64,000 nucleotides of DNA from Bacteroidota bacterium. Its GTDB lineage: Bacteria; Bacteroidota; Bacteroidia; B-17B0; Aurantibacillaceae. How positions within the stretch are numbered: the first letter of the stretch is position 1; every line of letters starts with the position of its first letter. Positions 54,533 through 63,999 of the stretch are shown one piece after another. Location: contig JADBXZ010000031.1 of the NCBI GenBank assembly GCA_020403265.1, positions 1-64,000 of the forward strand, given 5' to 3'. Under the pieces are notes generated by a model. The model saw only the letters and a list, made by a program, of their open reading frames with translations, did not search any database and was not told the DNA's origin. The translations under genes were made by a program, and so were the position numbers.

Positions 54533-54958
54533 CTACTTGTAGTATGGAATGCTACTGATTTGATTTTTATTGAAAACGAATTCCTCGATTCCATTCGTTA
54601 TCATGAAATATGGGGCCTTCAAAACCAAATTATAACGCATTGCCTGTTCAGCTACTGCAGCAGTCAGCTCAACATACATTGCTTTACATTCAACAAGTAG
54701 ATATGGTTTGAGATCATTGGAATAAACAACTATGTCAAAACGTTTAGCCAAGTCATTTAATATTACTGATTTTTCAACTGCAATTAAAGATGAAGGATAC
54801 CTTTTACTGTTAATTAAATAATTAATCACGTGCTGCCGAACCCACTCCTCAGGTGTACAAACAAACCAATCCTTTCTTATTTCATCAAATATCATTACTT
54901 TATTGCTGAGCTTTTTAAGCTTAACTTTAAAATCAGGATATCTAAGTGAACTTGTCAT
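54533..54958 (-). CDS. HsdR N-terminal domain-like protein (PD-(D/E)xK fold)
   Basis: This 141-residue protein has the arrangement of the HSDR_N_2 domain: RKDWFVCTPEEWVRQHVI, then RFDIVVYS (D75), then LLVECKA (E90, K92), the D…ExK active site of restriction-type nucleases. Stand-alone copies of about 140-150 aa are common in Bacteroidota and are not part of a type I system; none is seen here. A housekeeping DNA-repair or regulatory role is possible. On the minus strand TATTTTTG (54983-54990) could be a -7 site, but the spacing to a TTG is short. Confidence 0.8.
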   Translation of the reverse strand: MTSSLRYPDFKVKLKKLSNKVMIFDEIRKDWFVCTPEEWVRQHVINYLINSKRYPSSLIAVEKSVILNDLAKRFDIVVYSNDLKPYLLVECKAMYVELTAAVAEQAMRYNLVLKAPYFMITNGIEEFVFNKNQISSIPYYK

Positions 54959-55047
54959 GATTAATTACTAAATTTAACAAAGCAAAAATAGTAGTAATAT
55001 TTTACAAGCACCCAGATACTATAAAGTTATTAAACAATATAAAAGAG

Positions 55048-55821
55048 ATGAAAACTAAAGAAGAAATCGTTAATAATTGGTTGCCTCGTTATACCGGTAA
55101 AAAATTAGAAGAATTCGGACAATACTTTTTACTCACCAATTTTGGTACTTATGTTAATTTATTTGCCGAATGGCATAATGTTAAAGTGGACGGTATTGAC
55201 AGGCCTATGCAAAGTGCTACAGCCAACGGAATAACGATAATCAATTTTAGTATGGGTAGTGCAATGGCTGCTACCATTATGGATCTACTAACGGCAGTTC
55301 ATCCAAAAGCTGTGCTTTTTCTTGGAAAATGCGGTGGTTTAAAGAAGAAAAATGCGATAGGTGATTTAATATTGCCTATTGCTGCAATACGCGGAGAAGG
55401 AACAAGTAATGATTATTTACCTGCTGAAGTACCAGCGCTGCCTTCATTCAATCTTCAAAAAGCAATTTCTTACACCATAAGATTAAAAGGCTTAGACTAT
55501 TGGACCGGCACCGTATATACAACCAATCGGAGAGTTTGGGAACATGATGAAAAATTTAAAGACTACTTAAGAACTTTGCGTGCCATGGCTATTGATATGG
55601 AAACTGCCACCATTTTTAGTGTAGGCTTTTGTAATGAAATTCCAACAGGTGCTTTATTACTGGTTAGCGATCAACCAATGATTCCCGAAGGTGTTAAAAC
55701 TGAAGAAAGTGATAAAAAAGTATCATCAGATTTTGTAACTAATCATTTACAAATTGGTATCGATGCACTTAAAGAACTTCAAAACAAGGGCATTTCTGTT
55801 AAACACCTGCGTTTTGAATAG
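55048..55821 (+). CDS. amn: AMP nucleosidase
   Basis: This 257-residue protein of the nucleoside phosphorylase superfamily has NFSMGSAMAATIMDLLTAV, FLGKCGGLK, and the catalytic region MAIDMETATIF with VSDQP. The short form (without the N-terminal regulatory domain of E. coli Amn) is typical of Bacteroidota. It splits AMP into adenine and ribose-5-phosphate, a purine-salvage or energy-charge control step. Confidence 0.88.
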   Translation: MKTKEEIVNNWLPRYTGKKLEEFGQYFLLTNFGTYVNLFAEWHNVKVDGIDRPMQSATANGITIINFSMGSAMAATIMDLLTAVHPKAVLFLGKCGGLKKKNAIGDLILPIAAIRGEGTSNDYLPAEVPALPSFNLQKAISYTIRLKGLDYWTGTVYTTNRRVWEHDEKFKDYLRTLRAMAIDMETATIFSVGFCNEIPTGALLLVSDQPMIPEGVKTEESDKKVSSDFVTNHLQIGIDALKELQNKGISVKHLRFE

Positions 55822-55873
55822 AATTTTTCTCGATTAATTAAATTAAATTGGTTTAGGCGGGATAAATTATATT

Positions 55874-55902
55874 TTGCAATGTCAATTTTATTCTTAAATT
55901 TG
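55874..55902 (+). promoter_or_regulatory. Promoter of the histidine kinase gene
   Basis: TTG (55874-55876), 18 bases, then TAAATTTG (55895-55902). Initiation near 55909 would leave only about 5 bases before the ATG at 55914. Confidence 0.6.
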
Positions 55903-55913
55903 ATATAAGAATA

Positions 55914-57389
55914 ATGTTGGTAAAAGCACAAATAGAAAATGAATGTTTGTTTTATTTGAACGCTCAACTTCAAATTCAAAATACCTGCCAAAGCTTCAAG
56001 CAACTTACAGGTATTGATTCAAATCAATTAAAAATTATTGATTTAATTGAAGGTAACGATTCAAGAATAAAATTTAACACACTTCTTAAGCAAGGTAAAT
56101 TTGATATTGAATGTAAAATTGCTACAAAATCCTCCGAATTAAAAAATTTCAGATTAGTTCTTATTAAGTTGCCATCCTCAGAGGTTACCTATGTGGTATA
56201 TTTAAAAGATTTAACCCCTGAAATACTAAAACACATTTCTCTTTTGAAGAAAACCCTCTCTATTGAACTGTTAGCCAAATCAAGAAAAATAAGAGATGGC
56301 AATTTAAACGAAGCTATTTTTGAGATTTTACAAACTGCTTCCCGTGCAACAGAAACGCAGCGCGTTAACGCATGGCTTTTCGATAAAGAAATGACTCAGA
56401 TTAATTGTATTGGTAATTTTGACTCAGTTAAAAATTCCTTTGTTGAACAAGGTGCTTTACCCAGAATAGCGCTTCCAAATTATTTTAAATTATTTGAGAC
56501 TGAAAAAATTATCGTAACAAACGACTGCCTTAATAGCCATGTTACAGAAGAGTTACGAGACATTTATCTTGAACCGCATAACATTCAATCACTAATGGAT
56601 ATCCCGATAAGAATAGAAGGAGAAATGATTGGTGTTTTGTGTTTTGAAAATGTTGGAAAAACAAGAGAATGGAATTTGCTCGAACAAAAATTTGGATTAG
56701 TAACAGCCCAGTTAATTTCTTTAGCACTCGAAACAAATCATAAAAGAATTGTTTACGAACAAGTTCAACAAATAAGTAAAGAACAACAAGTTTTACTTAA
56801 GGAAATACATCACAGAGTGAAAAATAATTTAAGTATTGTTGCCAGTTTACTTAGTCTACAGTCAAGCAAATCAACGGATGAATTTCACGCACAGCTATTC
56901 ACAGAATGCAGAAACCGAGTTAACTCAATAGCAGCTGTGCACGAAATGATATACAAATCGAAGTCCTTTTCAAAAATTAATTTAAAAGAATATATAGAGC
57001 AAATTGGTCAGTTTCTCCATCAATCCTATAAAAACACTTCTTTTAATGTAAAGATAGAAAATGCCTTGAGCGATTTTTTAGTTGATGTTTCTATTGCTGT
57101 TCCAATTGCACTAATTGTTAATGAGGTATACACCAATAGTTACAAACATGCATTTAAACATGGGCAAAGCATTGATCCACATATAAAAACCATCTTAATT
57201 AACAATAAAAGCAGTGTTGTGATAACCATCAAAGACAATGGCATAGGCATGACTGAAGAGGATACTAACCTTAAGGATCATGCATCTATTGGAACAGAAA
57301 TAATTGATGGATTATGTAAGCAAATTGACGCCAACTACGAATATCTTAATGATAAAGGAACACAATTTAAATTAACACTTAAGTTTTAA
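55914..57389 (+). CDS. Sensor histidine kinase (PAS-GAF-HisKA_2)
   Basis: This 491-residue soluble kinase has a PAS-like N-terminal domain (~1-110), a GAF domain (~135-275, with MDIPIRIEGEMIGVLCFEN), a HisKA_2 dimerisation helix with the phospho-acceptor region EIHHRVKNNLS (H299/H300), and an HATPase domain with NEVYTNSYKHAF and IKDNGIGM. No transmembrane helix is seen, so it senses an intracellular or diffusible signal. No response regulator is next to it. The signal and target are unknown. Confidence 0.88.
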   Translation: MLVKAQIENECLFYLNAQLQIQNTCQSFKQLTGIDSNQLKIIDLIEGNDSRIKFNTLLKQGKFDIECKIATKSSELKNFRLVLIKLPSSEVTYVVYLKDLTPEILKHISLLKKTLSIELLAKSRKIRDGNLNEAIFEILQTASRATETQRVNAWLFDKEMTQINCIGNFDSVKNSFVEQGALPRIALPNYFKLFETEKIIVTNDCLNSHVTEELRDIYLEPHNIQSLMDIPIRIEGEMIGVLCFENVGKTREWNLLEQKFGLVTAQLISLALETNHKRIVYEQVQQISKEQQVLLKEIHHRVKNNLSIVASLLSLQSSKSTDEFHAQLFTECRNRVNSIAAVHEMIYKSKSFSKINLKEYIEQIGQFLHQSYKNTSFNVKIENALSDFLVDVSIAVPIALIVNEVYTNSYKHAFKHGQSIDPHIKTILINNKSSVVITIKDNGIGMTEEDTNLKDHASIGTEIIDGLCKQIDANYEYLNDKGTQFKLTLKF

Positions 57390-57441
57390 CCTTTTTTAAA
57401 GGCCGATTCAACCCAAATTTAAACAATTCAGATATCTTTGC

Positions 57442-58782
57442 ATGATGTTTTCACGACTTACGAATACTTTACTGTTTCTGCTTTTGTTACAGATCTCATC
57501 AGCTCAGGTAATTGATAAAGTAATTGGTGTTGTTGGAAAATATTCGGTTCTATACAGCGATTTACAAAATTTAATGGTTGAGCAGCAAAAAAGCGGCCTA
57601 GGTATTGATAAATGTAAAGCCTATGAAACATTGATCTATCAAAAGCTTTTATTAGCTCAAGCAGACAGAGATTCTGTTGTGGTAAGCGACCAGGAAGTTG
57701 ATCAAGAATTAAGCAAACGCATGAATTACTTTATTCAGCAGTTTGGTAGTGAAGAAAAACTAGAACAGTTTTATGGAAAACGCACCAATGTTATCAAAGA
57801 TGAAATGCGTACAGATGTTCAGGAGCAAATGATAGCTCAAAAAATGGCCGGTAAAATAACCGGAGATGGTAAAATTACTCCTGCTGAAGTGAGAGCATTT
57901 TATAAAACTATACCAGAAGATAGCCTGCCATTGATTAATTCAGAAGTTGAACTTTCACAAATCGTTAGAAGACCTCAATACAGCGAAGAAGAAAAAACAG
58001 CAACCAAAGAAAAATTAGAAGGATACAGACAACGTGTACTTTCAGGCGAAAGTAGCATTGCCCTTCTCGCCCGTTTATACAGCGAAGACCCGGGATCAGC
58101 AAAAGATGGTGGTTTTTTAACCTTTGGAAAAGGACAAATGGTGCCTGAATTTGAAAGTGTTGCATTTAAACTCAAGGAAGGTGAAGTGTCAAAAGTTTTT
58201 GAAACAACATACGGCTATCATTTTATGCAACTTGTTAAACGAAAAGGTGAAGTGGTAGATGCAAGACATATTTTACTGATGCCAAAAATAAATAATGCCG
58301 ACTTTTTTAAATGTAAAAAGGAATTAGACACTATTTTAATTTCAATTAAAGCCGGTAAATATACCTTTGAACAAGCAGTAAAAAAATTTAGTGATGACAA
58401 TGACACTAAACAAAACTCAGGCATTTTAATTAACCAAAGAACTGCAAGTACTAAATTTGATAATGAAGATTTAACCGAAATAGACCAAAACCTTGTTCCT
58501 GCATTAAACGGCATGAATGTTGGCGATATTACCCCTTCAATGCAATTTACAATGCCCGATGGAAAACCCGGTTACAGATTAATGAAATTAAAAAATCGCA
58601 TTGACCCGCATAAGGCAAACTTAAAGGATGATTATCAAAAAATTGCCAATATTGCTATTGCACAGCAAAATAAAAATGCAGTTAAAAACTGGATAAAACG
58701 CCGCTCTAAAATTACTTACATTAAGCTAAACGATGAGTTTAAATGTAACTTTGAAAATGATTGGACTATATTGAGTAATTGA
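57442..58782 (+). CDS. SurA-like periplasmic chaperone / peptidyl-prolyl isomerase
   Basis: This 446-residue protein has a signal peptide (FLLLLQISSAQ), a SurA N-terminal chaperone domain (VIDKVIGVVGKYSVLYSDLQ), a first parvulin domain (~165-275, GFLTFGKGQMVPEFESVAF) and a second, more divergent one (~275-385). SurA assists folding of outer-membrane proteins such as the Omp85 barrel in this window. TATCTTTG (57433-57440) directly precedes the ATG; see findings. The start could be either of the two adjacent ATGs (57442, 57445). Confidence 0.88.
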   Translation: MMFSRLTNTLLFLLLLQISSAQVIDKVIGVVGKYSVLYSDLQNLMVEQQKSGLGIDKCKAYETLIYQKLLLAQADRDSVVVSDQEVDQELSKRMNYFIQQFGSEEKLEQFYGKRTNVIKDEMRTDVQEQMIAQKMAGKITGDGKITPAEVRAFYKTIPEDSLPLINSEVELSQIVRRPQYSEEEKTATKEKLEGYRQRVLSGESSIALLARLYSEDPGSAKDGGFLTFGKGQMVPEFESVAFKLKEGEVSKVFETTYGYHFMQLVKRKGEVVDARHILLMPKINNADFFKCKKELDTILISIKAGKYTFEQAVKKFSDDNDTKQNSGILINQRTASTKFDNEDLTEIDQNLVPALNGMNVGDITPSMQFTMPDGKPGYRLMKLKNRIDPHKANLKDDYQKIANIAIAQQNKNAVKNWIKRRSKITYIKLNDEFKCNFENDWTILSN

Positions 58783-59640
58783 TTAATCGTTTATTTGAAG
58801 CCAGTAAGAACCTCCATGCTTTTCAACGCCTTGTGTATTTGGATGATTCCAAAGAGGAGCGATTAAGTCAGAAAGTTCCTTATTTTCACTCACGTAAATT
58901 GCTGGAAAAATGGTTTTGTATTTATTAGGATTTGCTAAAATAAATGCGGCTAAAACATACTGCTCTGAATAAAATCTATCACACATGAATTGCGGATAAT
59001 CATAGGGCAAATAAATATCATGTACATGAACTATCACGCCCTTTTTCAAATAAGGTAGAATATCTAAAAAACAAGCTGTTGCATCTGAATTAGGTAAACA
59101 CCGATGCGAATTATCTATAAATAAAATATCATTTTCATTTAAAGAATCAATAATAAACTTATAATCCTTTAAGTTCTCGAAAGGTTCCCTTATCACCTTA
59201 TCTGCCAAGTGATCAATATTTGCACGCGGAAAAGGATCTATAGAAACGATTTGTGTGGATAGTTGATTATCCTTAATAGCTTTTCTTGCCACCTTAGTGG
59301 AATTGCCTGAACCAACTTCAATATAGTTCTTAGGTTTATACTGTTGAATGAGTGTATAGAGAGCTGCAATATCCAAACCCGGCAAAAAACCATTGTTCCA
59401 TGCTGGCTCATTTTCATCTGTTTCATGCTCAGCGTGCTTTATCTTCTTAAATACCTCCTGATTGTTGAGTATTTGCTTTAATATTTGTTGATACTGTAAC
59501 TCATTCGTAGAAATAATGGATTTTAAAAGTGGGTGCCCTCCGCTAGTATATCGAGGTTTCATGTTTACCTTATACTCCAGAATAAGTTTTTGGTATTTTG
59601 GTAATACCAATTTCAGTTTTGTTTTAAGTGATTGTATCAC
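58783..59640 (-). CDS. Class I SAM-dependent methyltransferase (Methyltransf_24 type)
   Basis: This 285-residue protein has motif I in NYIEVGSGNSTKVA, then IVSIDPFPR and DILFIDNSHR, followed by KKGVIVHVHDIYLPYDYP. These fit Methyltransf_24, frequent in surface-glycan gene clusters. No substrate is evident. It lies 8 bases downstream of parB on the same strand and converges on the surA-like gene at 58782. Confidence 0.8.
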   Translation of the reverse strand: MIQSLKTKLKLVLPKYQKLILEYKVNMKPRYTSGGHPLLKSIISTNELQYQQILKQILNNQEVFKKIKHAEHETDENEPAWNNGFLPGLDIAALYTLIQQYKPKNYIEVGSGNSTKVARKAIKDNQLSTQIVSIDPFPRANIDHLADKVIREPFENLKDYKFIIDSLNENDILFIDNSHRCLPNSDATACFLDILPYLKKGVIVHVHDIYLPYDYPQFMCDRFYSEQYVLAAFILANPNKYKTIFPAIYVSENKELSDLIAPLWNHPNTQGVEKHGGSYWLQIND

Positions 59641-59648
59641 TAGAATTT

Positions 59649-60542
59649 TTAGCCCTCCACACCAAAAAAACTCAGGAGATGTTGCAACTCTTGATTATTA
59701 GAAAAAGCAATGTTTAAGGTACCACCACCTTTTGAGTTTCGTTTAAAGCTATAAGACTTATTAAATAACTTATCGAGTGCTTTGGTAATATTTTTATCTT
59801 CTATACTTAATGGTTTTTCAGGTCTGGTTATTTTCGGACTTAATTTTAATTTCTCTCCCCTGGCTAAATCCTCAATTTGTCTTACACTTAAATCCTGTTC
59901 CATGGCTAAGGCAAAAATTGCTAATTGTCTGTCTTCATTTTCAATGCCAATTAAAGCTTTTGCATGACCCATACTCATTTCCTTGTCACGTAAAGCCTTT
60001 TGAATTGGAGCAGGTAATTTCAATAATCTCAAAAAATTAGTGACTGTTGATCTTTGTTTTCCAACTTTTTCACTTAATTGTTCTTGCGTTAAATTACATT
60101 CATCAATCAACCGTTTATAGGATAAGGATACCTCAATTGGGTCTAAATCCTCACGTTGAATATTCTCTACTAAAGCCATTTCTAACATGGCTTGATCATC
60201 GGCAACGCGTATGTATGCAGGAACCTCCGTTAATCCTGCCATTTGAGAAGCTCTGAACCTGCGCTCGCCCGAAATTAACTGATATCTATCGTAACCAAGT
60301 TTTCTAACGGTTAATGGTTGAATAATGCCATGCTGTTTAATACTGTCACATAATTCTTGCAAAGCGTTATCCTCAAAATTACTTCTGGGATTAAATGGAT
60401 TTACCTCAATATCTTTTAACTTAATTAATGAAACAGAGTTAACAGTTGGTGCCCCATCGCCCATTTGCTTGGTGGTAATGTCTGTTTTTGCGTTTTCAAG
60501 TAACGCGCTTAACCCTCTTCCTAATGCCGGTTTTTTACTCAT
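59649..60542 (-). CDS. parB: Chromosome-partitioning protein ParB
   Basis: This 297-residue protein has the N-terminal ParB nuclease-like/CTP-binding domain with the GERRFRAS box, a helix-turn-helix (LTQEQLSEKVGKQRSTVTN), and a C-terminal dimerisation region. ParB binds parS sites near the origin, slides along DNA using CTP, and is moved by ParA. No clear parS site was found in the window. It is 83 bases downstream of parA. Confidence 0.94.
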   Translation of the reverse strand: MSKKPALGRGLSALLENAKTDITTKQMGDGAPTVNSVSLIKLKDIEVNPFNPRSNFEDNALQELCDSIKQHGIIQPLTVRKLGYDRYQLISGERRFRASQMAGLTEVPAYIRVADDQAMLEMALVENIQREDLDPIEVSLSYKRLIDECNLTQEQLSEKVGKQRSTVTNFLRLLKLPAPIQKALRDKEMSMGHAKALIGIENEDRQLAIFALAMEQDLSVRQIEDLARGEKLKLSPKITRPEKPLSIEDKNITKALDKLFNKSYSFKRNSKGGGTLNIAFSNNQELQHLLSFFGVEG

Positions 60543-60625
60543 GTTCTCTCTTCTTTTACTTAACTGTCTTTAAAACTAATTCACTTAGGTTATAGATTAA
60601 ATTTTCAGTATTAATTAATTTTATA

Positions 60626-61456
60626 TTAAAAATCTTCGCTCAATTCTTCAGCATCCATTTTAATTGCACGATGCTTATCACTAATCTTGGTTAAACCGTT
60701 ACGTTGCAATATTTCACGTGCCAAATTTAAATGATTGTTACTGGCTTTACCACTAACGTCATGCATAATAATAGTCTTCCCAAAACTAGGTGCTTCTGCC
60801 AATTTTGTATTGCGTTGAATAATAGTGTCAAACACCATGTCCTGAAAGTGTGTTTTAACTTCTTCAACTACTTGATTGGCTAAACGTAAACGACCGTCAA
60901 ACATAGTTAATAAAACACCCTCTATATCTAAATTAGTATTTAAATGTGTTTGAATAATTTTAATGTTTTGTAATAACTTACCCATACCTTCAAGTGCAAA
61001 ATACTCACATTGAACGGGAATAATTACACTATCAGTAGCACATAAAGCGTTCATCACAATCAATCCTAAAGAAGGACAACAGTCTATGATAATAAAATCA
61101 TATTTATCTTTAATTTTATCCAACGATTTTTTAAGCATGTACTCACGATTGGGCACATTTACCAATTCAATATCTACAGCTGTTAAATCAGCAGTGGTTG
61201 GCAATAAAAATAAATTGGGTGTTTCTGTATTTAAAATCGCATCTTTTGGATGTATGCTATCGATGATACATTCGTATAATCCGTGTTTAATTTGACTTGG
61301 ATCATGCCCAACGCCAGAAGTAGCATTGGCCTGTGGATCAGCATCCACTAGTAGTGTTTTGTATTCTAAAACAGCTAAACTTGCAGCCAAATTAATAGCA
61401 GTAGTAGTTTTACCTACTCCACCTTTTTGATTGGCAATTGTTATTATTTTTCCCAT
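60626..61456 (-). CDS. parA: Chromosome-partitioning ATPase ParA (Soj)
   Basis: This 276-residue protein has the deviant Walker A KGGVGKTTTAINLA at the N terminus, VDADPQANATSG and IIDCCPSLG. It binds DNA non-specifically and forms the gradient that pulls ParB-parS complexes apart. The order parA then parB on the minus strand is the usual chromosomal arrangement. dnaA and rRNA genes are not in the window. Confidence 0.94.
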   Translation of the reverse strand: MGKIITIANQKGGVGKTTTAINLAASLAVLEYKTLLVDADPQANATSGVGHDPSQIKHGLYECIIDSIHPKDAILNTETPNLFLLPTTADLTAVDIELVNVPNREYMLKKSLDKIKDKYDFIIIDCCPSLGLIVMNALCATDSVIIPVQCEYFALEGMGKLLQNIKIIQTHLNTNLDIEGVLLTMFDGRLRLANQVVEEVKTHFQDMVFDTIIQRNTKLAEAPSFGKTIIMHDVSGKASNNHLNLAREILQRNGLTKISDKHRAIKMDAEELSEDF

Positions 61457-61466
61457 TTCAATTTTC

Positions 61467-62147
61467 TTAAATTGTTAGTGTTTGGCCTATCTCCATTAAC
61501 TTTAGTTCAATTCCACTTCTCTCAAATTTCTTTAATGCCTCTTCTTTATTAATTACGATATAGCCAAATGTATCATAGTGCATCCCAATTACTTTGTTGC
61601 ACTTAATAAATTCACAGGCAATAATGGCATTATCAACACCCATCGTAAAGTTGTCACCAATAGGTAAAAACGCAAAATCAATTTTTCTGTAATCGCCAAT
61701 TAATTTCATATCGTAAGTTAAAGCAGTATCTCCTGCGTAGTAAAAATCTCCTTCAGAACTTTCAATCACAAAACCCATTGGCGAACCCCCATAAGTTCCA
61801 TCGGGCATTCCACTACTATGAACGGCAGCAACAGCCTTAACACTTCCAAAATCAAACTTCACTTTCCCTCCAATATTCATTGGATGGATATTTGTTAAGC
61901 CCCTTGACGCAAACCAAACGTTAATTTCCCAACTACAGATTAGCTTGGCTCCGGTTAACTTTGCCAGTGCTTCAGCATCAGCAATATGGTCTTCGTGCCC
62001 ATGTGAAATCAAAATATAATCGGCCTTTACCGAAGAAAGTGATATGTTTTTAGCCAATTCATTTGGAGTAATAAACGGATCAAAAACTAAATGTTTTCCG
62101 TTTATTTCTACTCCAAAACAAGAATGACCATAGTACGTAATGTTCAT
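61467..62147 (-). CDS. Metal-dependent hydrolase, metallo-beta-lactamase fold (UPF0173)
   Basis: This 226-residue protein has the zinc motif SHGHEDHIAD (H49, H51, D53, H54), plus FYAGDTALTYDM and MGVDNAIIACEF. This corresponds to the UPF0173 family of uncharacterised metal-dependent hydrolases. The substrate is unknown. It lies 10 bases before parA on the same strand and may head that transcript. Confidence 0.9.
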   Translation of the reverse strand: MNITYYGHSCFGVEINGKHLVFDPFITPNELAKNISLSSVKADYILISHGHEDHIADAEALAKLTGAKLICSWEINVWFASRGLTNIHPMNIGGKVKFDFGSVKAVAAVHSSGMPDGTYGGSPMGFVIESSEGDFYYAGDTALTYDMKLIGDYRKIDFAFLPIGDNFTMGVDNAIIACEFIKCNKVIGMHYDTFGYIVINKEEALKKFERSGIELKLMEIGQTLTI

Positions 62148-62254
62148 AAAATAAGTACAAAGTATAAGCGTAAAGTTAAACTAATTGCGAACTTTAAGTG
62201 TTGTTAGTTTTTAACAAAACAAAAAAGTAATTAATAAATTGTTGATAATTATTT

Positions 62255-62794
62255 ATGGAGAAAATCGTTTTAATTTTTGCTACTAATCGTCCCAATAGTT
62301 ACACTAACGCGGTTGGAAACATTTACAAAGCAATTCTTAATCAGCACAAAGTACTAACCGAGGTAATTGACTTAAAGGAGGTTTCTGCGCAAACCCACTT
62401 GCTAAATGAAGAATTGTTTGGTAAAAGAACTGAAGCTTTTAACAGCCTAATCACCGAAAAACTTCAAACAAACACTAAATTTATTTTTTTTATACCTGAA
62501 TATAATGGCAGTTTCCCCGGAGTATTAAAAGTTTTTTTAGATGCTATACCACCCGCCACATGGACCAATAAAAAAGCCCTTTTAGTTGGCATAAGCAGTG
62601 GAAGAGCCGGCAATTTGAGAGGTATGGAACATTTAACAGGCATCTTAAATTACCTGAAGTTCTTTGTGCACCCTAACCGCCTGCCGATTTCATTGATTGA
62701 CACGCATGTAGATTTTGGATCAACAAACTTTAAAACCGATACACAACAAAAGGTAAGCGAAGACCAAATTAAACAGTTTCTGAGCTGGAACTAA
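62255..62794 (+). CDS. NADPH-dependent FMN reductase family protein
   Basis: This 179-residue flavodoxin-like protein has an N-terminal IFATNRPNSYTNAVG and the mid block FFIPEYNGSFPGVLKVFLDAI, followed by ISSGRAGNLRGM. It would reduce FMN, quinones or azo compounds with NAD(P)H; substrates are not evident. It is divergent from the UPF0173 gene and ends before a bidirectional terminator (62878-62910). Confidence 0.86.
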   Translation: MEKIVLIFATNRPNSYTNAVGNIYKAILNQHKVLTEVIDLKEVSAQTHLLNEELFGKRTEAFNSLITEKLQTNTKFIFFIPEYNGSFPGVLKVFLDAIPPATWTNKKALLVGISSGRAGNLRGMEHLTGILNYLKFFVHPNRLPISLIDTHVDFGSTNFKTDTQQKVSEDQIKQFLSWN

Positions 62795-62877
62795 ATCAAT
62801 ACTCAGTTAGAAAATTATTTAACTGGCAAAACTTAAATGCTTTTAATTTTTTAAAACAATTATTAAAGGCGACTCAT

Positions 62878-62910
62878 AAAAAAACTCCAACCACAAGGTT
62901 GGAGTTTTTT
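62878..62910. terminator. Bidirectional intrinsic terminator
   Basis: The stem ACTCCAACC / GGTTGGAGT with a 4-base ACAA loop has an A run on the left and a T run on the right. It can end both the plus-strand reductase gene and the minus-strand prs-rplY operon. Confidence 0.9.
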
Positions 62911-62929
62911 ATAGAAAGTTGATTATAAA

Positions 62930-63559
62930 TTATTTTTTAGCAGGAGCAGCCTTAGCTGCTGCAGCTGGAGCAGCTGTTTTTGCGCCGGCAGCAGGGGCTT
63001 CTTCAACAGTAACAACGTTACGTGTTGTTTGAACGCTTACTATTGAAATATTTTTTGGGTGCAACAAAGTTAAACCATCAATGTTAATGTCTCCTGCGGC
63101 AATTCCTTTACCTATCGTTAACGGTGTAATATCTAACTCAACGGCGGCAGGAATTTTAGAAATTAATCCGCGAACTTTTACCTTACGCAATTTGATAACT
63201 AATTTACCACCGGCTTTAACACCTTCACTTTGACCTACTGTTTTAACCGGGATCTGAACTGAAACAGGCTTATCTTCGCTTACCAATAAAAAATCAGCAT
63301 GGATTAATTTATCGGTTAAACGGTGAAATTGCGCCTCTTGTAAAATTGTTTTGTATGTTTTGCCCGCAACATTTACTTCAACCAAATTTGTTTCAGGTGT
63401 GTAAATAATGTTTTTAAAATGACGCTCGTCTGCGCTAAAGTGAATTTGTTCACCCGCACCATAAATCACGCAAGGAACTTGTCCTTTGTCGCGCAAGACT
63501 TTTGCATCTACTTTTCCTACGTTCGCACGCTGCGAACCGCTCAATTGTACTGTTTTCAT
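62930..63559 (-). CDS. rplY: 50S ribosomal protein L25, Ctc form
   Basis: The frame opens at 63604, but ATG at 63559 gives MKTVQLSGSQRANVGKVDA, the normal L25 start, so 209 residues are annotated. The L25 domain is followed by the TL5/Ctc C-terminal domain and an alanine-rich low-complexity tail (EEAPAAGAKTAAPAAAAK). It binds 5S rRNA and is linked to stress tolerance in some bacteria. It lies 80 bases downstream of prs, the common Bacteroidota order. Confidence 0.93.
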   Translation of the reverse strand: MKTVQLSGSQRANVGKVDAKVLRDKGQVPCVIYGAGEQIHFSADERHFKNIIYTPETNLVEVNVAGKTYKTILQEAQFHRLTDKLIHADFLLVSEDKPVSVQIPVKTVGQSEGVKAGGKLVIKLRKVKVRGLISKIPAAVELDITPLTIGKGIAAGDINIDGLTLLHPKNISIVSVQTTRNVVTVEEAPAAGAKTAAPAAAAKAAPAKK

Positions 63560-63639
63560 TTTTCTTTTTTGTGAGTAATTGGTCGTTGGTCGCTTCAACT
63601 TCAAATTACTCGTTTTATGTTATATTTTGCGACTTAATT

Positions 63640-63999
63640 TTAAACTACAAAATTAGTACTAATTGATTCGTAATTCTGTACGCTGTTAATCACCTTGGCA
63701 AACAAATCAGCTACACTAAGGGCTCTTATTTTGTTGCTATCTTGCTTTAGTGGTATTGTATCGGTTACAATCAATTCGGTTAGCTTACTGTTTTCAATAT
63801 TTTCGTAGGCCTTCCCAGAAAGTACCGGATGCGTACATATAGCTCTTACGCTTAAAGCGCCTCGGTCCATCATCATTTCAGCAGCTTTGCATAGCGTCCC
63901 GCCAGTATCAACCAAATCATCTACTAAAATTATATTACGTCCTTCAATTTCTCCAATAGCCGTCATGTGCTCTACTACATTTGCTTTAGCTCTTTGCTT
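63640..63999 (-). CDS. prs: Ribose-phosphate pyrophosphokinase, 5' part beyond the window
   Basis: The frame runs off the right edge of the window, so the protein is N-terminally truncated here; the ATG at 63966 is internal. The visible part has KQRAKANVVEHM, then the PRPP-binding loop VDDLVDTGGTLCKAA, and IPLKQDSNKIRALSVADLF. It makes PRPP for nucleotide and amino acid synthesis, the same substrate used by the PurF at the left end. rplY follows in the same direction. Confidence 0.93.
   Translation of the reverse strand, partial: KQRAKANVVEHMTAIGEIEGRNIILVDDLVDTGGTLCKAAEMMMDRGALSVRAICTHPVLSGKAYENIENSKLTELIVTDTIPLKQDSNKIRALSVADLFAKVINSVQNYESISTNFVV

Noticed and set aside
54533-54958. Part of a type I restriction-modification system (HsdR N-terminal domain)
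   Set aside because: The protein is complete at 141 residues, with no helicase part and no hsdM or hsdS nearby. Stand-alone copies are usual in Bacteroidota.
60712-60725. TTTCACGTGCCAAA inside parA, resembling half of a parS site
   Set aside because: Only the left half matches the parS consensus (TTTCACGTG), the right half does not, and it lies in conserved coding sequence. No second copy is seen in the window.
63560-63604. 15-codon extension of rplY upstream of 63559
   Set aside because: L25 proteins begin at the MKTVQL-type start; the extra residues are basic filler with no family match.
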